This document shows, in pieces, positions 8,968 through 17,931 of a DNA stretch of 64,000 nt. Under the pieces are notes generated by a model, which made no database searches, was not told where the DNA came from, and saw only the letters and a program-made list of their open reading frames with translations. The DNA is from Bog-756 sp963699105. Its GTDB lineage: Bacteria > Actinomycetota > Acidimicrobiia > Acidimicrobiales > RAAP-2. Position 1 is the first letter of the stretch. Each line of letters begins with the position of its first letter. The translations under genes were made by a program, and so were the position numbers. The stretch covers positions 1-64,000 of the forward strand of contig CAVOTI010000003.1 of the NCBI GenBank assembly GCA_963699105.1, read 5' to 3'.

Positions 8968-10479
8968 GTGACCAACGGATCCCGCGCCGTCACCCCGCCG
9001 GGTGACCACCACCGGGTGGTGATCGTGGGTGCCGGGTTCGGCGGCATCGCCCTGGCCGTCCGGCTCCGCCAGGCCGGCCTGGACGACGTGGTCATCCTGG
9101 AGAAGGAGGACGACCTGGGGGGCACCTGGTACGTGAACACCTACCCGGGCTGCCAGTGCGACGTGCAGTCGCTCCTCTACTCCCTGTCGTTCGCCCCCAA
9201 CCCCGATTGGACGAGGACCTTCGCCCCCCAGCCGGAGATCGAGGAGTACCTCCGCACGGTGGCAGACCGGTTCGACCTGAAGCCCCTGATCCGGTTGGGG
9301 ACCGAACTGACCGGGGCCGACTGGGACCCGGCCGGGGCGCGGTGGGACATCGACACCCCGTCCGGACGGCTGACGGCCGACGTGCTGGTCCTGGCGGCCG
9401 GGTTCCTGAGCGAGCCGTCCCTGCCGGCCATCGAGGGACTCGACCGGTTCGAGGGAACCGTCTTCCACTCGGCCCGGTGGGACCACCACCACGACCTGGC
9501 CGGTGAGCGGGTGGCGGTGATCGGCACCGGCGCCTCGGCCGTCCAGTTCGTGCCCGAGATCCAACCGGTGGTCGGCCACCTCACGGTGTTCCAGCGCACG
9601 CCCCCGTGGGTGGTGGCCCGGCCCGACCGTCCGTTCAAGAAGTGGGAGCGGTGGCTGTTCGGCCGGTCGAGGTGGGCGGCCCGCCTGGTCCGGGCCCGGA
9701 TCTACCTGGCCCGGGAGCTGCTGGTCATGACGGTCTTCCACCACCCCCGCCTGGCCCGGCTGGCCACCGCGGCGGCCGCCCGACACCTGGCCGACCAGGT
9801 CGACGACGCCGGCCTGCGGGCCAAGCTGACGCCGGACTACGCCCTCGGGTGCAAGCGGGTGCTGCTGTCGAACGACTACTACCCGGCCCTGGGTCGGCCC
9901 GGCACCGAGGTGGTGACCGAGCCCATCACCGAGGTGACGGCCCACGCCGTGGTCACGGCGGACGGGGTCGAGCACCCGGCCGACACCGTCATCCTGGCCA
10001 CGGGGTTCGAGGCCACCGAGCCCCCCATCGCCCGCCGGGTCCGGGCGGCCGACGGCCGGAGCATCCGTGACCACTGGGGCGGCACCATGCAGGCCTACCT
10101 CGGGACCACGGTCGAGGGGTTCCCCAACCTGTTCTTCGTGATCGGGCCCAACACCGGCCTCGGCCACTCGTCGATGGTGTTCATGATCGAGTCCCAGGCC
10201 AACTACATCGTCGACGCCCTCAAGACCATGTCGACCCGGAACCTGGCCTCGGTCAGCATCGACCCCGACGCCGTCTCGGCGTTCAACCAGGAGATCCAAC
10301 AGGGGCTGGGCCGGACGGTGTGGAGCACCGGGTGCTCGAGCTGGTACCTCGACGCCTCGGGCCGCAACACCACCATGTGGCCCGGCTTCACCTGGCAGTT
10401 CCGCCGCCGGACCCGCCGGTTCGACGCCGATCGCTACCACCTGACCCGGAGGTCGTTGCCCCCGACGCCCACCCGTTAG
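8968..10479 (+). CDS. Flavin monooxygenase, Baeyer-Villiger type
   Basis: About 503 residues. FAD-binding GxGxxG occurs at VVIVGAGFGGIALA near the N-terminus, a second nucleotide-binding GxGxxA at VAVIGTGASAVQ near residue 190, and between them the Baeyer-Villiger fingerprint FxGxxxHxxxW (FEGTVFHSARWDH). These enzymes use NADPH and O2 to insert oxygen next to a ketone or to hydroxylate. The YVNTYPGCQCDVQS segment is the conserved start of the substrate/FAD region. The start at GTG 8968 keeps the usual short lead before the FAD motif; an in-frame GTG at 8941 would add nine residues. It ends 11 bases before greA but its job is unrelated to that gene. Substrate unknown. Confidence 0.9.
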   Translation: MTNGSRAVTPPGDHHRVVIVGAGFGGIALAVRLRQAGLDDVVILEKEDDLGGTWYVNTYPGCQCDVQSLLYSLSFAPNPDWTRTFAPQPEIEEYLRTVADRFDLKPLIRLGTELTGADWDPAGARWDIDTPSGRLTADVLVLAAGFLSEPSLPAIEGLDRFEGTVFHSARWDHHHDLAGERVAVIGTGASAVQFVPEIQPVVGHLTVFQRTPPWVVARPDRPFKKWERWLFGRSRWAARLVRARIYLARELLVMTVFHHPRLARLATAAAARHLADQVDDAGLRAKLTPDYALGCKRVLLSNDYYPALGRPGTEVVTEPITEVTAHAVVTADGVEHPADTVILATGFEATEPPIARRVRAADGRSIRDHWGGTMQAYLGTTVEGFPNLFFVIGPNTGLGHSSMVFMIESQANYIVDALKTMSTRNLASVSIDPDAVSAFNQEIQQGLGRTVWSTGCSSWYLDASGRNTTMWPGFTWQFRRRTRRFDADRYHLTRRSLPPTPTR

Positions 10480-10490
10480 CCTGGTGAGCC

Positions 10491-10979
10491 GTGAGTGACA
10501 CCGACGGCTCCCAACAACTGACCCGCCACACCTACGAACGGCTGCAGGCCGAGCTCGAGGACCTGACCACCCGGGGCCGGGTGGAGATCGCCGCCGCCAT
10601 CGAATCGGCCCGGGCCCTCGGGGACCTGTCGGAGAACGGCGACTACCACGCGGCCAAGGACTCCCAGGGGAAGATGGAGTCGCGGATCCGCCAACTCCAG
10701 CGGCTGCTGAAGACGGCCACGGTGGTCGACGCCGGCCAGGGCAGCGACGGGACGGTGGCGGCCGGCACCGTGGTCACCCTGCGCTACGAGGGCGACGACG
10801 AGGACGACACCACCGACTTCTTCGTGGGCTCCATCGAGGAGCGCCAGGGGGATCTCACCGTGGTGTCGCCCGGATCGCCTCTGGGCCAGGCCCTGCTGGG
10901 CCACGCGGTGGGTGACGCGGTCGAGTACGCCGCCCCCGGCGGTACCCTCAAGGTCGAAATCGTCAACGTAGGGACCTGA
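10491..10979 (+). CDS. greA: Transcription elongation factor GreA
   Basis: 162 residues, the normal GreA length. The N-terminal coiled coil (residues ~10-75) contains the tip motif DLSENGDYHAAK, with the acidic pair that reaches into RNA polymerase and triggers cleavage of backtracked RNA. The C-terminal FKBP-like domain ends with SPLGQALLGHAVGDAVEY, typical of the family. The start is GTG at 10491, 11 bases after the monooxygenase stop, and the gene is followed 3 bases later by leuC, so it is likely co-transcribed with it. Confidence 0.95.
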   Translation: MSDTDGSQQLTRHTYERLQAELEDLTTRGRVEIAAAIESARALGDLSENGDYHAAKDSQGKMESRIRQLQRLLKTATVVDAGQGSDGTVAAGTVVTLRYEGDDEDDTTDFFVGSIEERQGDLTVVSPGSPLGQALLGHAVGDAVEYAAPGGTLKVEIVNVGT

Positions 10980-10982
10980 GCT

Positions 10983-12422
10983 ATGACCGCCACCACCCCG
11001 CCGTCCCCCGCCCCGGGGCCCCGCACCCTGTCGGAAAAGGTGTGGGACAGCCACGTCGTCCACCACGGCCACCAAGACGAGCCCGACGTCATCTTCATCG
11101 ACCTCCACCTGGTCCACGAGGTCACCTCGCCCCAGGCCTTCGACGGCCTCCGACTGGCCGGCCGGGGCGTGCACCGGCCCGACCTGACCATCGCCACCGC
11201 CGACCACAACGTCCCCACCGTGGACATCGACAAGCCGGTGGCCGACCCGGTGTCGGCCAAGCAGCTGGAGGCCCTGGCCACCAACTGCGCCGAGTTCGGG
11301 ATCACCTGCTACCCGATGGGCCACGCCAACCAGGGCATCGTCCACATCATCGGCCCCGAACAGGGCCTGACCCAGCCGGGCATGACCATCGTGTGCGGCG
11401 ACAGCCACACCTCCACCCACGGGGCGTTCGGGGCCCTGGCCTTCGGCATCGGCACCAGCGAGGTCGAGCACGTGCTGGCCACCCAGACCCTCCCCCAGCG
11501 GCGGCCCGACACCATGGCCGTCACCGTGGAGGGCCGGCTGCCCCCCGGGGTCACGGCCAAGGACCTGGTGCTGGCGGTGATCGGCCAGATCGGGACCGGG
11601 GGCGGGGCCGGCCACATCATCGAGTACCGGGGGGAGGCCATCCGGTCGCTATCGATGGAAGGGCGGATGACCGTGTGCAACATGTCCATCGAGGCCGGGG
11701 CCAGGGCGGGGATGATCGCCCCCGACGACACCACCTTCGCCTACCTCGAGGGACTCGACCACGCCCCCAAGGGGCCGGCGTGGGAAGAGGCACTGTCGGT
11801 GTGGCGGAGCCTGCCCACCGACGAGGGGGCCCACTTCGACCGTGAGGTGACCATCGACGCCTCGGCCCTGACCCCCTTCGTCACCTGGGGCACCAACCCG
11901 GGCCAGGTGGCCAGCATCGACGGGGCGGTGCCGGACCCGGCGGCCATCGACGACGACACCGACCAGGACGCCGCCGACCGGGCCCTCGACTACATGGGCC
12001 TGGTGGCCGGCACCCCCATCCGCGACATCGCCGTCGACACCGTGTTCATCGGGTCGTGCACCAACAGCCGCATCGAGGACCTGCGGGCCGCCGCCGACGT
12101 GCTGCGGGGGCGGAAGGTCCACGGCGGGATCCGGGCCATGGTGGTCCCGGGCTCCCACCGGGTGAAGGCCCAGGCCGAGTCGGAGGGGCTCGACGCGGTG
12201 TTCATCGGGGCCGGCTTCGACTGGAGGGAGCCGGGCTGCTCGATGTGCCTGGCCATGAACCCCGACAAGCTGGCCCCGGGCGAGCGGGCGGCGTCCACCT
12301 CCAACCGGAACTTCGAGGGCCGCCAGGGCCGGGGCGGACGCACCCACCTGGTGTCGCCGGCGGTGGCCGCCGCCACCGCGGTGACCGGACGCCTGGCCGC
12401 TCCGGCGGATCTCGACCGGTGA
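10983..12422 (+). CDS. leuC: 3-isopropylmalate dehydratase large subunit
   Basis: 479 residues, close to the usual 465-475. It isomerises 2-isopropylmalate to 3-isopropylmalate in leucine synthesis, together with the LeuD subunit. Aconitase-family features include GDSHTSTHGAFGALAFGIGTSEVEHV, IGSCTNSRIEDL (first 4Fe-4S cysteine) and GCSMCLAMNPD (the other two cysteines), and STSNRNFEGRQG near the end. It sits 3 bases after greA and 13 bases before leuD. A short proline-rich N-terminal addition precedes the normal start of homology (TLSEKVWDSH). Confidence 0.96.
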   Translation: MTATTPPSPAPGPRTLSEKVWDSHVVHHGHQDEPDVIFIDLHLVHEVTSPQAFDGLRLAGRGVHRPDLTIATADHNVPTVDIDKPVADPVSAKQLEALATNCAEFGITCYPMGHANQGIVHIIGPEQGLTQPGMTIVCGDSHTSTHGAFGALAFGIGTSEVEHVLATQTLPQRRPDTMAVTVEGRLPPGVTAKDLVLAVIGQIGTGGGAGHIIEYRGEAIRSLSMEGRMTVCNMSIEAGARAGMIAPDDTTFAYLEGLDHAPKGPAWEEALSVWRSLPTDEGAHFDREVTIDASALTPFVTWGTNPGQVASIDGAVPDPAAIDDDTDQDAADRALDYMGLVAGTPIRDIAVDTVFIGSCTNSRIEDLRAAADVLRGRKVHGGIRAMVVPGSHRVKAQAESEGLDAVFIGAGFDWREPGCSMCLAMNPDKLAPGERAASTSNRNFEGRQGRGGRTHLVSPAVAAATAVTGRLAAPADLDR

Positions 12423-12435
12423 AGGCGGTCCAGCA

Positions 12436-13028
12436 GTGAAGGCCATGCAGTTGGTCAGCGGGCGGGCCGTGCCCCTCGACCGGTCCGACGTGGACACCGA
12501 CCAGATCATCCCGTCCGACTGGTTGAAGCGGGTGGAGCGGACCGGGTTCGGCGCCGGCCTGTTCGGCGAGTGGCGCGACGACCGGAACTTCGTGCTGAAC
12601 CGGGAGGAGTTCGCCGGGGCCAACATCTTGGTGGCCGGTCCGAACTTCGGAACGGGATCGTCGTGGAGCACGCGGTGTGGGCCCTGCAGGACTACGGGTT
12701 CGAAGCCGTCGTCTCCCCCAAGTTCGGCGACATCTTCCGCAACAACTGCACCAAGGCCGGGGTGGTGCCGGTCCAGGTGGACGCCCTGACCGGGCGCCTG
12801 CTCATCGATGCCGTGCTGGCCGAGCCGACCATGCTGATCACCATCGACATCGAGCGGGGCACCCTCGAGGCCCCGTCGGCCGGCATCGAGGTCGACTTCC
12901 CGCTGGACGAATTCACCCGGACGAGGCTGCTCAACGGATGGGACGACATCGGGCTGACCCTGCGCTACGAGGACGAGATCGCCACCTACGAGGCCGACCG
13001 GGCCGGGTGGCTTCCCACCACCCGGTGA
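12436..13028 (+). CDS. leuD: 3-isopropylmalate dehydratase small subunit, frame break in the middle
   Basis: The first 75 residues (GRAVPLDRSDVDTDQIIPSDWLKR to AGPNFGTGSS) and the last 120 (EHAVWALQDYGFEAVVSPKFG to the stop at 13028) are both excellent LeuD, but they lie in different frames. The break is near 12660, in the conserved GSSREH motif, where the sequence reads TCGTCGTGGAGCAC. One base is missing and the motif arginine codon is altered. Because LeuD is needed for leucine synthesis and no other copy is seen here, a sequence error is more likely than real loss. It makes the heterodimer with LeuC. Confidence 0.88.
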
Positions 13029-13697
13029 GGGCCTCCACCCACTGGGACGGAGCCGGCGCCTTCAGTCGGAGGGTGGCGAGCCCGCCGGGTCCCCAGCGCC
13101 GACTACCACGAGGGGCAGGGGGGCAGCCAACGCCAGGGGACCCGGTGGATGATGAGTTGCGCTGCGCTCCTCTGCGCCCGCCGCAACTTCGAACTTGACT
13201 CTCCCCTAGCAGCGAGGAGGCTTACTTCTTGCGTAACGCGCTCTGCCACCGAACCAAACGGTACACGACCCCGGTCCGCGATTCGCGTCTTTCCACCACC
13301 CGCCGCACCACGGGTGGCACTCGTGCCCCCAATCGCCCGAGACGGATCCGCACTCTGGTTCACTCCCAAATGAGGCACTCCCCGAGCGGTCCGCCGCTGA
13401 TCCACTGCGCCGCCGGTGACAACGGCAGATCAGTGTTGTGCGTGGCCTCATGGTAGGCCCAGCCGGCCGGCCGGTCAAAGACGAATGGACCTCGGCCGGG
13501 ATCAACGGCCGGTGGTCCGTCGGCCTGTCACTGTGCGTGGCCGACGAGAGAAGTCGGGGTTGAACAGGGAGGATCCCGAAACTGGCTCCGGGTGTCCGGT
13601 CGGGCCCGGTGAGAACCGGCCGCCGCTACACCAGTTGTTTACCGGGTCTGATCAGCCACGACCGGTGTCCGGGCCAGGGAGTGTCGCCGGGCGGTGG

Positions 13698-13715
13698 AAA
13701 AGCCCCGCTCCGGGG
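13698..13715 (-). terminator. Intrinsic terminator for the DUF2510-SHOCT gene
   Basis: On the minus strand, CCCCG-gag-CGGGG is followed by CTTTT, about 60 bases after the stop codon of the gene ending at 13773. Confidence 0.5.
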
Positions 13716-13730
13716 GGACGGCGGCGAAAT

Positions 13731-13743
13731 TCACACAGTGTGA
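13731..13743. promoter_or_regulatory. 13-bp palindrome TCACAC-A-GTGTGA
   Basis: Perfect six-base arms around one base. It lies between a stop codon and its terminator rather than at a promoter, so a regulatory role is doubtful. Confidence 0.2.
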
Positions 13744-13772
13744 TGGTGGGGTCCGGAGAATTACCGGGCCGG

Positions 13773-14831
13773 CTACGAGCTCAGCAGCCGCTGCTTGGCG
13801 ATTCCGAATTCGTCGTGGGTCAATGCCCCCGAATCCCGCAGGGCGGCCAGCCGCTCCAGTCTCGACACGAGGTCGTCGTGGGGCTCGGCCGCCGGACCGG
13901 CCGAGGCGGGTGACCCGTTGAGCTGACGGTCGTCCGGCACGGTCGGTGGTGGACTGTCCCACGACTGGGGACGGGCGGGTTCGGTGACCCCGGAGTACAG
14001 ACCGGCGAACGGGTCACTCGGAGCATCGCCCACGCCCTGCCCCTCGTTCGGATGGGCCTCGACTCCGGCCGGACCCTGAGCCGTCGGTCGGTCCGCCTCG
14101 TCGAAGGCCTTGCCGTCGCCGTCGCTGACGAAGGTGGTGGCCTCGCCCGCCGAGAACCACCGGAACTTGTAGCGCCCGAACGGATCGTGCTGCCAACCCT
14201 GGCGGTCGGTCGAATGCTCGGGGGCGGCCGGGGCCGGGGCCGTCGCCGTCGCCGTCGCTCCGTTGGTCTCGACCGACGAGCCGTTGGTGGCGTCGGAGCG
14301 TTGTCCGATCCAGTCCGATCCGTCCCAGTACCGGACATCGTTCGGGTCCGAGGCGTTGCGGTACCACCCGGCCGGCCGGGCCGTCTGGTCGTTGCGGGGC
14401 CCGGGGTGTCCAAGAACCGACTGCAGGGGGTCGTCGACGTCGGCCGGTTTCGGTTGCGGGTCGGGGGGTGTCAGGACCACGGGAGCCGCCTCCTCCCGGA
14501 CACCGGCGGCGTCGCTGACCCAGGCGGTCGGCTGACCGTTGGCGAAGTACCGGAGCTGTCCCGACGAATCGGGGTGCCACCCTTCGCGATAGTCAGCCGG
14601 CGGCGGTGACAGGGGCGGGGCCGACACCGGCATGGTGGCGGCCGCCGATCCATTTCCGTTGGCGCCCGGAGGCGCGAAGCCGATGGGGCTCGTCGGCGGC
14701 GAGAACGATGGGCCCGAGTCGTAGGACTCATGACCGACGTCGCGCACCAGCCCCGTTGGTTGACCATCCGAGAAGTACCGTTCCTGGTGCCTTCCGGATG
14801 GGTCTGCACTCCAACCCTTGATCTCCGACAT
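13773..14831 (-). CDS. DUF2510 repeat protein with C-terminal SHOCT domain
   Basis: 352 residues from ATG 14831, which has a strong GGGAGAGGAT ribosome site. Four DUF2510-like units of 25-30 residues each contain Gly-Trp near the start and a Trp/Phe-Phe-(S/A)-(D/N)-G pair: GWSADPSGRHQERYFSDG, GWHPDSSGQLRYFANG, GWYRNASDPNDVRYWDG, GWQHDPFGRYKFRWFSAG. Linkers are Pro/Ala rich. The last 35 residues (DDLVSRLERLAALRDSGAL to EFGIAKQRLLSS) form a SHOCT motif. Both domains are typical of actinobacterial membrane-associated or oligomerising proteins with unknown roles. A five-unit PHO-box-like array lies about 110 bases upstream. Confidence 0.85.
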   Translation of the reverse strand: MSEIKGWSADPSGRHQERYFSDGQPTGLVRDVGHESYDSGPSFSPPTSPIGFAPPGANGNGSAAATMPVSAPPLSPPPADYREGWHPDSSGQLRYFANGQPTAWVSDAAGVREEAAPVVLTPPDPQPKPADVDDPLQSVLGHPGPRNDQTARPAGWYRNASDPNDVRYWDGSDWIGQRSDATNGSSVETNGATATATAPAPAAPEHSTDRQGWQHDPFGRYKFRWFSAGEATTFVSDGDGKAFDEADRPTAQGPAGVEAHPNEGQGVGDAPSDPFAGLYSGVTEPARPQSWDSPPPTVPDDRQLNGSPASAGPAAEPHDDLVSRLERLAALRDSGALTHDEFGIAKQRLLSS

Positions 14832-14941
14832 GCGATCCTCTCCCGCCCGCACACTCCAGACAAAAGATACCGATCAACCCGACTGACCGCCAGTGCGGGC
14901 TCGGTGGCGGGCGGCAGTTCCGGACGCCGGTGGCGGCATGG

Positions 14942-14992
14942 TGAACAGAGAATGAACGGGCAGTGAACGGGTAGGTGACCGGGTGGTGAACA
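14942..14992 (-). promoter_or_regulatory. PHO-box-like array, five GTTCA/GGTCA units
   Basis: Read on the minus strand, GTTCACC, GGTCACC, GTTCACT, GTTCATT and GTTCACC begin at spacings of 11, 12, 11 and 11 bases. This matches the 11-nt direct repeat units known for PhoP binding in Streptomyces. It precedes the DUF2510-SHOCT gene, whose start is about 110 bases further on. Confidence 0.6.
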
Positions 14993-15030
14993 AGTAATAG
15001 AACCCTCGACCTTCCGACCGGGGTCCGTGG

Positions 15031-15330
15031 TCAGTCCCCCCCGCCGCTCTCCCCGAAGTCCTCCCACACCCGGCCCACGGCGGCGTTCGGATCGAAGATC
15101 TGGTCGTCGGGATCGCCCCCGTCGGCCCGCAGCAGGTCGCCCCCGTCGACAACGGGATCTGCCGGGACGGGCTGGAGCTCCCCCTGGTAGGTGGGACTCG
15201 GCGGATCGTCATAGGACTCGGTCCCGTCGGCGTCGCGCACCAACCGGGTGGGTGTCCCGTCCGAGAACCACCGGGCGGCGTGGATCCCGAACGGGTCCAC
15301 GAACCAGCCCTCGATGGAGTCGTGAACCAT
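15031..15330 (-). CDS. DUF2510-like small protein
   Basis: 99 residues. One DUF2510-type unit near the N-terminus, EGWFVDPFGIHAARWFSDG then PTRLVRDADG, matches the first repeat of the neighbouring 352-aa protein, down to the trailing SYD. The rest is acidic and Asp/Gly rich (GGDLLRADGGDPDDQIFDP). A GAGAGGAT ribosome site precedes ATG 15330. It looks like a short paralogue of the neighbour and is encoded on the same strand about 200 bases upstream of it. Function unknown. Confidence 0.7.
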   Translation of the reverse strand: MVHDSIEGWFVDPFGIHAARWFSDGTPTRLVRDADGTESYDDPPSPTYQGELQPVPADPVVDGGDLLRADGGDPDDQIFDPNAAVGRVWEDFGESGGGD

Positions 15331-15525
15331 GATCGGACCATCCTCTCGACGGTGCCGGCGTCAGCAGGCGTCCCGTCACTTGCCACTACCGAGCGTAGAG
15401 CCACCGGCGCCCCGTGCCGACCGGCAGCGATGATCACTGTGAGCGACGAACTGCACCAATGGTGACCGAAGTTCTCACTCATGGTGGCCCGGCCGGAGAA
15501 AAACGCGTGATCCCGACTTTTTGAC

Positions 15526-15554
15526 TTGACAACCAAAGCCGGTTTCCGTACCGT
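15526..15554 (+). promoter_or_regulatory. Sigma-70-type promoter for surface locus 1
   Basis: TTGACA (15526-15531), a 17-base spacer, and TACCGT (15549-15554), which fits the actinobacterial TAnnnT -10 form. It lies about 95 bases upstream of the secreted protein start at 15650, in a 319-base gene-free stretch. Confidence 0.6.
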
Positions 15555-15649
15555 TCGCTGAGCAATACATGATCAAATCACTAGGCTTTGTCAGGTAGGG
15601 GTCGGGCGCTGGCGCCGATCCTGTCCCGGCGCCGAACAAGGAGTCCGAC

Positions 15650-16891
15650 ATGAAGTCCTTCCTGCAGCTCAGGAGCGTCCGAATCGCCGCCGCCCTGGCC
15701 ATAGCCAGTGGGTTCGCCGGGACAGTCGGGCTCATCGCCTCGACCAGCCCGGTGACCCAGGCCGGAGCGGACCCGGCCTCGTCCACCGACTTCGTCGGGG
15801 TGGGGGCCGACGTGCTCCAGGACCTGTTCAACGCATTCGCCGGCGAGGCCCCGAACCCGGGCCCGGGCGTGACCAACGTGACCCAGTATTTCCCCATCCA
15901 CAGTACGGATGCCACCAACTTCATCCAGATCCAGTCGTGGGATGCCAACCCGCAGGGAGGTACGACGCAGGCGCCTGGCACCATCGTCACCAAGGTGTCG
16001 GGGCCGGCGTTCGACCGGCCCAGCTCCTCGGGCGCCGGGACCAAAGCCCTGGACGCCTCGCTGAACGGCACCACCTTCGCCAACACCACCGGAAGTGACG
16101 GGGCGGTGAACGTCGGAGGTCAGATCGATTTCGCCCGGACCGCGGCGGTGGTGAACTCCCCTGGAAGCGACCTCACATGGCTGCCCTTCGCCAGAGACGG
16201 AGTCGGCATCCTCGTCTACAACGACGGGGTGGTGTCCAACACACCGACCACCATCACCGAGCAGGAGCTGAACGCCCTCTACACCGGTGACGGCCAGGAC
16301 ACGTTCGACGGCCACACCTACATCGCCTGCCTGCCCCTCAACTCGGCCAGTCCGGTGAAGAACCTGGCCAACGCCATCGGTTCGACGACCACGGTGATAG
16401 AGGGCGCCGCCGAAGACGTGAACTGCAACGGGACCATCACCCAGAACAGTGGCAACTCGTTCGTCTCCGGTCTGCCGTCGGGCACGCAGTACGCAGTCAT
16501 CCCGGTGTCGGCCGGCAGTTGGATCGGCCAGGCCAACGGAGTCGCCTATGACCGCTCCAACACCGCCAGGGCCGACGGTGTCGACCTCGCCGACATCGTC
16601 AACGCCGGCGGCACCAACCTGGGCCAGCCGTACTCCGGTACCGCTCCGAACGAGGTGGCCAACGACACCTACGACAGCGACAGCGCCTGGGGTTACCTGG
16701 TCTCCACCGTGGTGCCGACTTCGAAGATCTCGGGCTTCACCGCCAACGCCGCCCTGGAGAACCTGTTCGTCGGTCCGTCCTCGGTGATCTGCGGCACTTC
16801 GGCCCAGCAGACGGTCACCTCGTTCGGCTTCGATCCCCTGCCTGCCGCGACCTGCGGATCCACCAGCCTCATCGGCAAGGGCGACAACTAG
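15650..16891 (+). CDS. Secreted PstS-like/periplasmic-binding-type protein without anchor
   Basis: 413 residues. A signal peptide (residues 1-38, basic start then VRIAAALAIASGFAGTVGL, cleavage near TQAGADP) is followed by FVGVGADVLQDLFNAF, a form of the GxGxxxxQ opening seen in type 2 binding proteins of the PstS group. Later segments such as LTWLPFARDGVGILVYND and TTITEQELNALYTGD resemble the second crossing strand and the 'Ixxx(I/L)xxIFxG' element of PstS. There is no C-terminal membrane segment or sorting signal (ends STSLIGKGDN), so it should be free or held by partners. AAGGAG precedes the ATG. It is the first gene of surface locus 1. Confidence 0.7.
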   Translation: MKSFLQLRSVRIAAALAIASGFAGTVGLIASTSPVTQAGADPASSTDFVGVGADVLQDLFNAFAGEAPNPGPGVTNVTQYFPIHSTDATNFIQIQSWDANPQGGTTQAPGTIVTKVSGPAFDRPSSSGAGTKALDASLNGTTFANTTGSDGAVNVGGQIDFARTAAVVNSPGSDLTWLPFARDGVGILVYNDGVVSNTPTTITEQELNALYTGDGQDTFDGHTYIACLPLNSASPVKNLANAIGSTTTVIEGAAEDVNCNGTITQNSGNSFVSGLPSGTQYAVIPVSAGSWIGQANGVAYDRSNTARADGVDLADIVNAGGTNLGQPYSGTAPNEVANDTYDSDSAWGYLVSTVVPTSKISGFTANAALENLFVGPSSVICGTSAQQTVTSFGFDPLPAATCGSTSLIGKGDN

Positions 16892-16910
16892 AACGAACCC
16901 ATCGGGCGGT

Positions 16911-16942
16911 TCCCCGAGGAGGCCGACGCCTGTCCTCGGGGA
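16911..16942 (+). terminator. Strong hairpin between first and second genes of locus 1
   Basis: TCCCCGAGGA and TCCTCGGGGA pair perfectly over 10 bases around a 12-base loop, 20 bases after the stop at 16891. No T-run follows, so it may act as an attenuator or mRNA-end stabiliser. Confidence 0.5.
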
Positions 16943-17003
16943 GCGATCCCGGATCGACACAACAGAACGCCATCGACAACTACTAACGAAAGAGCAAAGG
17001 CAA

Positions 17004-17768
17004 ATGGACACTCAGGCTGGTGCAGACAACCATCGGGTGCGGACAGGAAGAAGGTTCAGGGTCAGCGCTCTTGCCATCGTGACCGTCCTGGCATCGCTGG
17101 GGGCAGCAACGGTGGCCGGGGTGACACCGGCCGCCGCCGCCACCATCGACGGACAGGCCACCATCTATACGCCGTCGAGCGGGGCGGTGACGTACCCGGC
17201 CGCCTCCACCCAGCTGTTCACCATCGCCCCACCCTCAGGCGCCACGTGCACCGGCAACACCGCCAGCAACGGCACCAAGGTGTTCACGTATCTGGTGCCC
17301 TCGGGAACGAACGTACAGAACCTGGCGATCCAGGGCGGCTACGTCGAATCCCCGTCCCTGGCCATCTTCGACTACACGACCTCACCGATCGAGAACATCG
17401 ACATTCCGTCCAACAACGTCATCCCGACATTCCCGAATGACCTGGAGTGGGGCCCGGCCGTGACCCAGGACAGCTTGCTGTCCACTCTGCTCGACAGCGA
17501 CGGCGGAACCACCGGCACGTGGGAGGCGGGGTTTGCCTGCGCAACCGGCACCGGACAGATCACCGACTACTGGAACACCCAGATCACGTTCACAGCCAAT
17601 GGATCGGACCCTAACGGGTTCGTCTGGACGGCAGTGCCCGGAGACCCCAATGGCGGTGCGGCACCCGAGGTCCCCTACGCCATCGTTCTCCCCTTGCTGG
17701 CCTTTGCCATCGTCGGCGGAACGATACTGATCCGCCGCCGTCGTCGCTCGCCTGCGCAGGTGGCCTGA
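17004..17768 (+). CDS. Surface protein of a new paralogous family, with PEP-CTERM-like tail
   Basis: 254 residues. The signal sequence runs to about residue 47 (…GVTPAAAATIDG). The mature domain contains the family core: TYPAASTQLFTIAPP, CTGNTASNGTKVFTYLVP, FDYTTSPIENI, FPNDLEWGPAVTQDSLLS, TWEAGFACATG, YWNTQITFTANGSDPNGFVW. Two cysteines may form a disulphide. The C-terminus reads APEVPYA, then a hydrophobic stretch, then RRRRRSP. This is the three-part layout of exosortase targets (Pro-Glu motif, membrane helix, arginine cluster), and the next gene encodes an exosortase. Three paralogues occur at 20493, 28215 and 29465. Function of the domain is unknown. Confidence 0.75.
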   Translation: MDTQAGADNHRVRTGRRFRVSALAIVTVLASLGAATVAGVTPAAAATIDGQATIYTPSSGAVTYPAASTQLFTIAPPSGATCTGNTASNGTKVFTYLVPSGTNVQNLAIQGGYVESPSLAIFDYTTSPIENIDIPSNNVIPTFPNDLEWGPAVTQDSLLSTLLDSDGGTTGTWEAGFACATGTGQITDYWNTQITFTANGSDPNGFVWTAVPGDPNGGAAPEVPYAIVLPLLAFAIVGGTILIRRRRRSPAQVA

Positions 17769-17931
17769 CGGCGGCATGGCCCCCAGCCACCCGTTGTCGG
17801 TCGGTAGTATCGGTCGATCCCAGGTTGGCACCATATCGGGGTTATCGCCGATGTCAAGGGGCAAGGCCTGGGCCGCCCGGCCAACCGCTGGCCGGCACCA
17901 AGCGAGGTAGGCAGATGAAAGGAGCCGGCCT

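Larger units (their letters stand above)
13029..13772. other. Intergenic stretch with no supported gene
   Basis: About 740 bases after leuD. Open frames here are short, overlap one another on both strands and have no recognisable product. No tRNA cloverleaf was found. It contains the terminator-like hairpin and the palindrome listed separately at its right end. Confidence 0.5.

Noticed and set aside
8899..10440. Long minus-strand frame opposite the monooxygenase
   Set aside because: No start region, no family, and the plus strand encodes an unmistakable flavin monooxygenase.
13029..13772. Possible tRNA or integrase remnant in the gap after leuD
   Set aside because: No T-arm or cloverleaf could be drawn and no integrase-like motif was found in any frame.
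15430..15480. GTGA/GAAC/TGACC words upstream of surface locus 1
   Set aside because: They do not keep an 11-base period, unlike the five arrays reported.
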